From NCBI RefSeq assembly GCF_000419605.1, contig NZ_ATTI01000001.1, forward strand, positions 1-64,000: a DNA stretch of 64,000 bases, read 5' to 3'. Positions within the stretch are counted from its first letter, which is position 1. Every line of letters starts with the position of its first letter. Below are positions 17,771 to 25,398 of this stretch, piece by piece. Under the pieces are notes generated by a model. The model had not been told where the DNA came from and ran no database searches. It was given only the letters and a program-made list of their open reading frames with translations. The DNA is from Sphingomonas phyllosphaerae 5.2 (GTDB taxonomy: Bacteria > Pseudomonadota > Alphaproteobacteria > Sphingomonadales > Sphingomonadaceae). Made by a program: the position numbers and the translations under genes.

Positions 17771-18769
17771 TCAATCGTCCTCGTCCTCGAACCCCACCAG
17801 CGCCAGCGCGCGCGCCTTGATCTGGCGCGTCATGCACCAATGCACCAGCGCCTCCTCGCGCCCGTGCGTCACCCACACTTCGCGCGGCGAAATCTCCGCC
17901 AGCGTCTGGGTCAACTCGTCCCAGTCGGCATGATCGGAGAGGATCAGCGGCAGCTCGACGTTCTTCTGCCGCGCGCGCTGCCGCACGCGCATCCACCCGC
18001 TCGCCATGGCGGTGATCGGATCGGGCAGCCGCCGCGACCAGCGGTCGTTAAGCGCGGAGGGCGGGCACATCACGACATGCCCGGCCATTTCCGCCTTCGC
18101 CACGCCCGTCGCCGGGCGCAGCTCGCCCAACCGCACGCCATGTTCGGCGTAGAGGTCGCACAACCGCTGCAAGGCGCCGTGGATGTAGATCGGCGCTTCG
18201 TGCCCGCGCTCGCGCAGTTCCGCAATCACGCGCTGTGCCTTGCCCAGCGCATAGGCCCCGACGACGATGCACCGGTCGGGGTTGGCGTGCAGTCGCGCGA
18301 TCAGCTTGTCGATCTCGTCGCCCGTGTCCGGGTGACGGAACACCGGAAGCCCGAACGTCGCCTCGGTGACGAACACGTCGCACTTCACCGGCTCGAACGG
18401 CACGCAGGTCGGATCGGCGCGGCGCTTGTAGTCGCCCGACACGACCACCCGCTCGCCGCGGTAATCCAGCACGATCTGCGCCGATCCCAGCACATGCCCG
18501 GCCGGCACGAACCCGACCTCGACGTCGCCCAGCCTGACGCGGCCGCCGTATCCGACGGGGCGCGCTTCCTGTTCGCCATAGCGGGCGTCCATGATCGCGA
18601 GTGTTTCCGGGGTCGCCCATACCGCGCCATGTCCGCCGCGTGCGTGGTCGGCATGGCCATGCGTCACCAGCGCGCGCGCGGCGGGGATCGACGGATCGAT
18701 CCACGCATCGGCAGGACGCACGTAGATGCCGTGCGGATGCGGTTCCAGCCAATCGCCCAACGTTGCCAT
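17771..18769 (-). CDS. Ligase-associated DNA exonuclease (MBL fold, beta-CASP)
   Basis: A 332-residue metallo-beta-lactamase-fold nuclease of the putative mRNA 3'-end-processing/exonuclease group. The metal site is THGHADH (His37, His39, Asp41, His42), with later ligands in GHVLGSAQ, SGDYKRR and LSDHADW. Members usually sit in a repair operon with an ATP-dependent DNA ligase, an Lhr-like helicase and PdeM. Here the helicase and PdeM lie beyond 19.2 kb in the opposite orientation and no ligase is present. It probably trims DNA ends in repair; this is inference from family. Confidence 0.85.
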   Translation of the reverse strand: MATLGDWLEPHPHGIYVRPADAWIDPSIPAARALVTHGHADHARGGHGAVWATPETLAIMDARYGEQEARPVGYGGRVRLGDVEVGFVPAGHVLGSAQIVLDYRGERVVVSGDYKRRADPTCVPFEPVKCDVFVTEATFGLPVFRHPDTGDEIDKLIARLHANPDRCIVVGAYALGKAQRVIAELRERGHEAPIYIHGALQRLCDLYAEHGVRLGELRPATGVAKAEMAGHVVMCPPSALNDRWSRRLPDPITAMASGWMRVRQRARQKNVELPLILSDHADWDELTQTLAEISPREVWVTHGREEALVHWCMTRQIKARALALVGFEDEDD

Positions 18770-18843
18770 ACCGCAACAACCACGCGCGCGGATCGAAGTT
18801 CACGTGCCGCACGTTTATGTCGCTAACAGACGGAGAAGAAACG

Positions 18844-19023
18844 ATGTTCGGTGATGGCCTGTGGAGCTTCGTGGTGATCGCCGGTCCGATCGTCCTTGTC
18901 GTCGCCTTGCTGTTCGCGATGCTGCGCAATCGCCGCACCCCGCGTCAGGAAGCGCAGACCGAACAGGCCACGCGTGAGCTGTACAAGCAGCAATCGGAAG
19001 ACGACCGTCGCCGCACGCCCTGA
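18844..19023 (+). CDS. Small single-span membrane protein
   Basis: A 59-residue protein with one membrane segment (SFVVIAGPIVLVVALLFAML, about residues 8-27), then a basic, Gln/Glu/Arg-rich cytoplasmic tail (NRRTPRQEAQTEQATRELYKQQSEDDRR). ATG 18844 has GGAGAAGAA just upstream, a strong ribosome site, while the ATG at 18817 has none. No family is recognised. It lies where the ATP-dependent ligase gene of the repair cluster would be expected, divergent from the exonuclease. Confidence 0.65.
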   Translation: MFGDGLWSFVVIAGPIVLVVALLFAMLRNRRTPRQEAQTEQATRELYKQQSEDDRRRTP

Positions 19024-19201
19024 GCGGCGCGACACTGTCCTGCGCGGCGGCAGATGGCGCGACGTGCCTGTCGGTAGCTTCGGGTCACTTCCTCTGCTCG
19101 CGCTGACGGGGAACGCCCGGCGAGGCTCGCGTGATGCCGGCGGGCAGTTGTAGCCGGCCCGCCCGACGCTACATCGTCACCATGCCCGTCCGGACTCCCG
19201 C

Positions 19202-21610
19202 TTGACCGCCCTGCCCGCCGTACTCACGACATGGTTCGCCAGCCGGGGCTGGCAACCGCGGCGGCACCAGCTGGCGATGCTGGAAGAGGCGCGCGCCGGC
19301 CATCATGCGCTGCTGATCGCCGCCACCGGCGCGGGCAAGACGCTGGCCGGTTTCCTCCCGACCCTCGCCGAGCTGATCGAGCATCCGACGGAAGGGCTGC
19401 ACACCCTCTACATCTCGCCCCTGAAGGCGTTGGCGGTCGACATCCAGCGTAACCTGCTCGGTCCCGTTGCCGAGATGGGTGTCGACATTCGCGTCGAGAC
19501 GCGCACCGGCGACACTCCTTCGGACCGCAAGGCACGTCAGCGAGTCAAGCCGCCGCAGATCCTGCTCACGACCCCCGAATCGCTGTCGTTGCTGCTCAGC
19601 TATCCCGACAGCTTCACGATGTTCGCGGGCCTGAAGACGATCGTCGTCGATGAGGTCCATGCCTTCGCCACCGGCAAGCGCGGCGACCTGCTCAACCTGT
19701 GCATGGCACGGCTCCAGCGCATTGCCCCGGGCAGCCGCCGCGTCGCACTGTCGGCCACCGTCGCCGACCCTGACGGTTATCGCGCCTGGCTGGCGCCCGA
19801 CGGCGACATCGACCGGGTCGCGCTGGTCCACGGTGATCCCGGTGTCGATCCCGACATCGCGATCCTGCTCCCCGAAGGACGCGTCCCATGGGCGGGTCAT
19901 TCCGGCCGCTACGCCGCCGAACAGGTGATGGCCGAGATCGAGACGCATCGCACTTCGATCGTGTTCTGCAACACGCGCAGTCTGGCCGAGCTGATCTTCC
20001 AGGACCTGTGGAAGGCCAATGCGATGCAGCTCCCGATCGGCATCCACCACGGCAGCCTCGAAAAGGAAGCGCGCCGCAAAGTGGAGGCCGCGATGGCGGA
20101 TGGCCGGCTGCGCGCCCTGGTCGCGACCGCCAGTCTCGATCTCGGCGTCGACTGGGGCGACGTGGATTGCGTGATCCAGATGGGCGCGCCGAAGGGATCG
20201 TCGCGGCTGCTTCAGCGGATCGGTCGCTCCAACCACCGGCTGGATCAGGCAAGCGAAGCGATCGTCGTCCCCGGCAACCGTTTCGAATATCTCGAGGCGC
20301 GCGCAGCGCTCGATGCGGTCGAGGCCGGCGAGCTCGACGCCGACGTGTTCCGCATGGGCGCGCTCGACGTGCTCGCCCAGCATGTGATGGCATGCGCCTG
20401 CGCCGCGCCGTTCGAACAGGCGGCCATGCTCGACGAAATCCGCTCCTCGCTGCCTTATTCGGCACTGACCGACGAGTTGTTCGATCGCGTGCTCGGCTTC
20501 ATTCGCGACGGCGGCTATTCGCTGCGCGCCTACGATCGCTTCAAGCGGCTGACGCAGGACGCGGATGGCCTGTGGCGCGTCAGCCACCCGCGCTTCGTTG
20601 CGCAGCATCGCCTGAACGCCGGGATCATCGTCGAGGCGACGATGCTCAAGGTCCGTTTCCGCAACGGCCGCGCGCTCGGAAAGGTCGAGGAAAGCTTCGC
20701 TGCGACGCTCTCCCACGGTGACACCTTCTTCTTCGCGGGATTGAGCCTGGAGGTCGAGAAGATCGACACCGAGGATCTGATCGTCCGCGCCACCAGCCGC
20801 CCGGCGCGCATCCCCACCTACGGGGGCAGCCGCATGCCGCTGTCGACCAATCTCGCCAACCGCGTCCGGCGCTTCCTCGACACGCCCGCCGAATGGCACC
20901 GCTTTCCCGACGACGTCCGCGAATGGCTGGAGATCCAGCAGCGCCGCTCGACGCTCCCGCACCCGGACCAGCTGCTGGTCGAGACCTTCCCGCGCGAGGG
21001 CCGGCATTACATGATCGCCTACAGCTTCGAGGGCTGGAACGCGCACCAGTCGCTCGGGATGCTGGTGACCAGGCGCATGGAGACGCTCGGCCTCAAGCCG
21101 CTCGGCTTCGTCGCCAACGATTATGCGATCGCCTGCTATGGGCTGGAAAAGGTCACCGACCCCGCCGCCTTGTTCAGCGCCGACATCCTCGAGCATGAAT
21201 TCGTCGAGTGGGTCGAACGCTCACACCTGCTCAAGCGCGCTTTCCGCGAGGTGGCGGTGATCGGCGGGCTTGTGGAGCGGCAGCACCCCGGCAAGCGCAA
21301 GACCGGGCGGCAGGTCACCTTCTCCACCGACCTGATCTATGACGTGCTGCGCCAATACGAGCCGGGCCACGTTCTGCTGGAGGCCGCCTGGGCGGACGCC
21401 CGCGCGCGGATGACCGATGTCGGTCGCCTCGCCGACCTGCTCGATCGCGCAGCCGACACGATGATCCACGTCGATCTGCCGCGCGTCACCCCGCTCGCCG
21501 TCCCGGTGTTGACGCTGATCGGGCGCGAGAAGGTGGCCACCGGCAGTGCCGACGATGCGCTGCTGATCGAGGCCGAGGCACTGGCCGCGGAGGCGATGCG
21601 CGTCGATTGA
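19202..21610 (+). CDS. Ligase-associated DEXH-box DNA helicase (Lhr-like)
   Basis: An 802-residue superfamily-2 helicase. It has Walker A ATGAGKT at 41-47, DEVH near 150, motif III LSATVADP, helicase C motifs FCNTRS and QRIGRSNH, and the Lhr-type winged-helix and C-terminal domains. Within Lhr-like proteins this short form belongs to the ligase-associated DNA repair set. The start is a TTG: a stop at 19151 lies upstream in frame with no ATG in between, and MTALPAVL matches family starts. A tiny ATG frame (19182-19205) ends on the TTG. Confidence 0.9.
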   Translation: MTALPAVLTTWFASRGWQPRRHQLAMLEEARAGHHALLIAATGAGKTLAGFLPTLAELIEHPTEGLHTLYISPLKALAVDIQRNLLGPVAEMGVDIRVETRTGDTPSDRKARQRVKPPQILLTTPESLSLLLSYPDSFTMFAGLKTIVVDEVHAFATGKRGDLLNLCMARLQRIAPGSRRVALSATVADPDGYRAWLAPDGDIDRVALVHGDPGVDPDIAILLPEGRVPWAGHSGRYAAEQVMAEIETHRTSIVFCNTRSLAELIFQDLWKANAMQLPIGIHHGSLEKEARRKVEAAMADGRLRALVATASLDLGVDWGDVDCVIQMGAPKGSSRLLQRIGRSNHRLDQASEAIVVPGNRFEYLEARAALDAVEAGELDADVFRMGALDVLAQHVMACACAAPFEQAAMLDEIRSSLPYSALTDELFDRVLGFIRDGGYSLRAYDRFKRLTQDADGLWRVSHPRFVAQHRLNAGIIVEATMLKVRFRNGRALGKVEESFAATLSHGDTFFFAGLSLEVEKIDTEDLIVRATSRPARIPTYGGSRMPLSTNLANRVRRFLDTPAEWHRFPDDVREWLEIQQRRSTLPHPDQLLVETFPREGRHYMIAYSFEGWNAHQSLGMLVTRRMETLGLKPLGFVANDYAIACYGLEKVTDPAALFSADILEHEFVEWVERSHLLKRAFREVAVIGGLVERQHPGKRKTGRQVTFSTDLIYDVLRQYEPGHVLLEAAWADARARMTDVGRLADLLDRAADTMIHVDLPRVTPLAVPVLTLIGREKVATGSADDALLIEAEALAAEAMRVD

Positions 21611-21652
21611 TCGCGCTGGCACCCTTTCCCTGCAAGGCGTAGCGTGCTGGCC

Positions 21653-22573
21653 ATGGAGAAGGTGCTCGCGCTCATGCTGGCGTGCCTGTCGCTGCCCGCG
21701 GCGGCGCAACAGCTCGCGCCACCCGCCGCGCCCGTCGCCGATCCTGCGGCCGACGACCTCGCCTTTCTCGACCACGAGGATCGCATGACCGTGCCCGTGC
21801 AGATCGCCGGCGCCGGTCCGTTCGCCTTCATCATCGACACCGGTGCCCAGCGCAGCGTCATCTCGCGCCAGCTCGCCGCGCGGCTGGGCCTGCCGCCCGG
21901 CCCGCGCGTGCGGCTTACCGCGATCACGGGCACCAGCGCGGTCAACACTGTCGTCATCCCGTCGCTATCGGTCAGCACGCTGGGCGCGCGGCGGGTGGAG
22001 GCACCGTCGCTGGAGGCGCAGAACCTCGGGGCGCTCGGCATCCTCGGCATCGACACGTTGCAGGACCACGCGCTCACCATCGACTTCGACCGGCAACGGA
22101 TGACCGTAACCCCGGCGGTGGGACACAAACCGCCACCGCGCGAGGCTGGCGAAATCGTGGTGCGCGCACGCAGCCTCTTCGGGCAGCTCGTCGTCACCGA
22201 TGCGACGGTCGCGGGGCGGCGCGTGCGCGTCGTGCTCGATACCGGAACCAGCGTGACGATCGGAAACATGGCACTCCGCCGCTTGCTCAGCCGCCGCAAG
22301 GGAGGTGAACCCGCGATCTTCACCAGCGTGCTCGGCGACCAGATCGTCACTGAATACGCCGCCTTGCCGGTGATGACGCTCGGTCCGGCCACGATCCGCG
22401 CGCTTCCGGTCGCCTTCGCCGATGCGCCGCCGTTCACCGCCTTCGGGCTGGCGACGAAGCCGGCGCTGCTGCTCGGCATGGACGCGCTGCGCCTGTTCCG
22501 CCGCGTCCATATCGACTTCGCACGCCGCGAATTGCGGCTGCTCCTGCCGCGCGACCTGCGCCGCGCCGGTTAG
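21653..22573 (+). CDS. Exported retropepsin-like aspartic protease, two-domain
   Basis: A 306-residue protein with a signal peptide (MLACLSLPAAAQQ). It has two aspartyl-protease-like halves, each with its own motif: IIDTGAQRS (about residue 63) and VLDTGTSVT (about residue 193). Retropepsin-like bacterial proteases are often single half-domains that must dimerise, so this looks like a fused dimer. It is periplasmic by its signal. It lies between helicase and pdeM in the same direction, but a role in DNA repair is unlikely given export. Confidence 0.8.
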   Translation: MEKVLALMLACLSLPAAAQQLAPPAAPVADPAADDLAFLDHEDRMTVPVQIAGAGPFAFIIDTGAQRSVISRQLAARLGLPPGPRVRLTAITGTSAVNTVVIPSLSVSTLGARRVEAPSLEAQNLGALGILGIDTLQDHALTIDFDRQRMTVTPAVGHKPPPREAGEIVVRARSLFGQLVVTDATVAGRRVRVVLDTGTSVTIGNMALRRLLSRRKGGEPAIFTSVLGDQIVTEYAALPVMTLGPATIRALPVAFADAPPFTAFGLATKPALLLGMDALRLFRRVHIDFARRELRLLLPRDLRRAG

Positions 22574-22669
22574 CGTCGGGCCAGCTCGCACCACCCGCAC
22601 CCGCATCCACGTCGCCGCAGCTTCGTGCGCGGCCATTGATCGCCGGGCGCGCTTCGGGCATGGCGGGCC

Positions 22670-23347
22670 ATGGTTCCCGTTCCGTTCGCAGAACTTCGCT
22701 TCGCCGGACACTTCTGGCACGCCCTGCCGGAGGGGGCGTTGTTCTGGCCGGAGCGCGGCGCGTTGTTGGTCGCCGACCTGCACCTCGAAAAAGCAAGCTG
22801 GTACGCGCGCAGCGGACAGATGCTGCCCCCGTACGACTCGATCGCGACGTTGACCGCGCTCGACGCGCTGGTCACCGCGACCGGCGCGGCGGAGATCTGG
22901 TGCCTCGGCGATAGCTTCCACGATATTCACGGCTGCGACCGCCTGCCGGCGTCGGCGCGCGCGTTATTGACGGCCCTCACCGCCCGCACGCGCTGGACGT
23001 GGATCACCGGCAATCACGATCGCGCATATGTCGACCGCTGCGGCGGCGCGGTAACGGACGAGGCGGAGGTCGACGGCGTCGTGCTGCGCCACGAAGCCGA
23101 TCCGGCCGAGCCACGCCCCGAACTGTCGGGCCATTTCCATCCCAAGCTGCGCGTCCGCGTCCGCGGCAAGCTCGTCGCGCGCCGCTGCTTCGTCGCCACC
23201 ACGACCAAGCTGATCTTTCCTGCTTTCGGGGCGCTGACCGGCGGGCTCGACGTCACCCATCCCGAGATCACGCGCGCGGCCGGCGGCGGCGCCGAGGCAC
23301 TGGTCGCGTTACCGGATCGCCTGCTCCGCTTCCCATTGGCGGCCTGA
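22670..23347 (+). CDS. pdeM: Ligase-associated DNA damage response endonuclease PdeM
   Basis: A 225-residue calcineurin-like metallophosphoesterase. The metal ligands appear in order: DLHLEK, GDSFHD, GNHD, and GHFHPK. The PdeM subgroup is named for its linkage to the ligase/helicase/exonuclease repair cluster, and the helicase gene is 1 kb upstream here. Family members are proposed nucleases; the activity is not shown by the sequence. Confidence 0.88.
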   Translation: MVPVPFAELRFAGHFWHALPEGALFWPERGALLVADLHLEKASWYARSGQMLPPYDSIATLTALDALVTATGAAEIWCLGDSFHDIHGCDRLPASARALLTALTARTRWTWITGNHDRAYVDRCGGAVTDEAEVDGVVLRHEADPAEPRPELSGHFHPKLRVRVRGKLVARRCFVATTTKLIFPAFGALTGGLDVTHPEITRAAGGGAEALVALPDRLLRFPLAA

Positions 23348-23375
23348 GCCGCTCGGCCAGGCGGAGTGCGGCGGA

Positions 23376-24068
23376 CTATCCGACGATGAAGTCAACCGCC
23401 GCTGCCGCATGCAGCGTGGTCGTGTCGAACAACGGCACCGGTGAATCCCCTTCACCGACCAACAGCATGATCTCGGTACAACCCAGCACGATCGCCTCCG
23501 CCCCGCGCGCGACCAGCCCCGCGATCACCGCGCGATACGCGGCGCGTGATTCCTCACGGACGATCCCGCGCACAAGCTCGTCGTAGATGATGCGATGCAC
23601 GTCGCGCCGCCCGGGATCGTCGGGCACCAATACCTCCAGCCCGAACCCCGCCGCGAGCCGCTCGCGGTAGAACGGCCCCTCCATCGTAAACGCCGTCCCC
23701 AGCAGACCGATGCGGCGATGGCCCGCCGCGGCGATCGCCGCCCCTGCGGCATCGGCGATATGAAGCAACGGCCGGGGTTGCGCCTGCTCGATTGCGGCAA
23801 CCACCTTGTGCATCGTGTTGGTGCACAGCACGATCGCCTCGGCACCGCCATCGGCGAGCGTCTGCGCCGCCCGCGCCATTCGTGCCGCCAGCGCGGGCCA
23901 GTCGCCGTCATGCTGAAGCGCCGCATTCTCGGCGAAGTCGAGCGACACCATCAGCAGCGGCGCCGAATGCAACCCGCCGCGTCGCGCCTGCACGCCCTGG
24001 TTGATCAGTCGATAGTAATGCGCCGAACTTTCCCAGCTCATCCCGCCGATCAAGCCAAGCGTCCGCAT
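23376..24068 (-). CDS. Aspartate/glutamate racemase family protein
   Basis: A 230-residue PLP-independent amino-acid racemase. Two catalytic cysteines are visible, Cys82 in LCTNTMH and a second in LGCTEIML, as well as the start MRTLGLIGGMSWESS typical of YgeA/aspartate racemases. Its ATG overlaps the stop of the upstream hydroxylase gene in TGATG, so both are translated from one mRNA. It may supply D-amino acids for the wall or act on another amino acid. Confidence 0.9.
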   Translation of the reverse strand: MRTLGLIGGMSWESSAHYYRLINQGVQARRGGLHSAPLLMVSLDFAENAALQHDGDWPALAARMARAAQTLADGGAEAIVLCTNTMHKVVAAIEQAQPRPLLHIADAAGAAIAAAGHRRIGLLGTAFTMEGPFYRERLAAGFGLEVLVPDDPGRRDVHRIIYDELVRGIVREESRAAYRAVIAGLVARGAEAIVLGCTEIMLLVGEGDSPVPLFDTTTLHAAAAVDFIVG

Positions 24069-25285
24069 CAGGCAAGCGTGCCCATCAACAATCGTGGCAG
24101 GTCGCCGCTCTCGCCGCGCGCCTCCGCCATGAAGCGGTCCTTGAGTGGCGGCAGCCGGTCGACCGCTGAGATCCCGAACCGCCGGATCGCGCTTGCCGCC
24201 TTGCCCGGTACGCCGAACAGCCGCGTCAGCGTGTCGGTGGCGGCGGCCACCATGAAGGTGTCGAGGCTGCGCCACGCCTCGTAGCGATTGAGCGACTGCG
24301 CATCGCCCGCCTCCAGCCCCAGCCGCCGTCCCTCGACCAGCACCTCCACCAACGCGGCGACATCGCGGTAGCCGAGGTTTACTCCCTGGCCGGCAATCGG
24401 GTGAATGCCGTGCGCGGCGTCGCCGACCAGCACCAGCCGGGTGTCGGTGATCCGCGCCGCATGATGGAAGCCGAGCGGGTAGCTGGCGCGCGGCGAGGCG
24501 TGTGACAATGTCCCGAGAAAACCGCCCATCCGCCGCTCCGCCTCGGCCAGGAACCCGCGGTCGCCCAGCTTCAGCATCCCCGCGGCATGCTCGCCGGCCA
24601 CCGTCCACACGATCGCCGAGCGATGCCCGATCGCGTCGTCCGGCAACGGCAGCAGCGCGAACGGGCCGGCCGGATAGAAGATTTCGTACGCCACATTTTC
24701 GTGGCTGTGTTCGTGATGGAACGCGCCGATGATCGCAGCGTGATCGTATTGCCAGCGCGCGACATTGATCCCCGCCGTCTCGCGGGTCGGCGAGTTGCGC
24801 CCCTCCGCCGCGACCAGCAGGTCGGCCGTTACCGTCGCGCCCGATGATAGCGTCGCGCGCACCCCGCTTGCATCACGCTCGATCGTGGCCGCACGCGTCT
24901 GCATCCTGAGATCGACGCGCTCGGCCGCCACCGCGGCATCGTATAGCGCGCGTCGCAGCAGCCGGTTTTCATACATCGTCCCCAACGCCGCATCATCTGC
25001 GGCGGGGATGAAGTCCAGTTTACCCGGCGCCAGCCCGTCGCTGACGCGGATCTGCCGGATCTCGCAGCCCTTGCCGTGCAGGCTCTGCCCCACCCCGATC
25101 GCGTCGAGCATCTTGTGGCTGGCGCTCGCGACCGCCGAAGCGCGGCCGTCGAACCCCGCCGCCAGCATCACCGCGGGATCGGCCGGGTCGACGACGATCG
25201 CGGAAAGCCCGTGGCGGTCGAGCGCGACCGCAAGCGCGCTGCCGACCAGCCCGCCACCGAGGATGAGCACATCTGCATGGTCCAT
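24068..25285 (-). CDS. UbiH/UbiF/VisC/COQ6-family FAD hydroxylase (ubiquinone synthesis)
   Basis: A 405-residue class A flavin monooxygenase. The dinucleotide motif GGGLVGSA is at the N-terminus, DG segments appear in the middle, and the second FAD motif is GDAAHGIHPIAGQGVNLGYRD, diagnostic for ubiquinone-ring hydroxylases. Which ring carbon it hydroxylates (UbiH, UbiI, UbiF or UbiL) cannot be said from sequence alone. It is first in a two-gene unit with the racemase. Divergent ftsK starts 113 bases away. Confidence 0.9.
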   Translation of the reverse strand: MDHADVLILGGGLVGSALAVALDRHGLSAIVVDPADPAVMLAAGFDGRASAVASASHKMLDAIGVGQSLHGKGCEIRQIRVSDGLAPGKLDFIPAADDAALGTMYENRLLRRALYDAAVAAERVDLRMQTRAATIERDASGVRATLSSGATVTADLLVAAEGRNSPTRETAGINVARWQYDHAAIIGAFHHEHSHENVAYEIFYPAGPFALLPLPDDAIGHRSAIVWTVAGEHAAGMLKLGDRGFLAEAERRMGGFLGTLSHASPRASYPLGFHHAARITDTRLVLVGDAAHGIHPIAGQGVNLGYRDVAALVEVLVEGRRLGLEAGDAQSLNRYEAWRSLDTFMVAAATDTLTRLFGVPGKAASAIRRFGISAVDRLPPLKDRFMAEARGESGDLPRLLMGTLA

Positions 25286-25398
25286 GTTCTTGCCCTATCC
25301 CCTGTGGCGCCCGATGCCAACGCCCGCCGCCATCTTGACGTTGCGCCCGCGCGGGCGGAGAATATGGCGGTATTTTCTGACATCGTTGGGGGTTGGTG

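Noticed and set aside
19169-21196. 675-codon minus-strand open frame antisense to the helicase
   Set aside because: The same shadow effect; no recognisable domain, and the plus-strand helicase motifs are complete.
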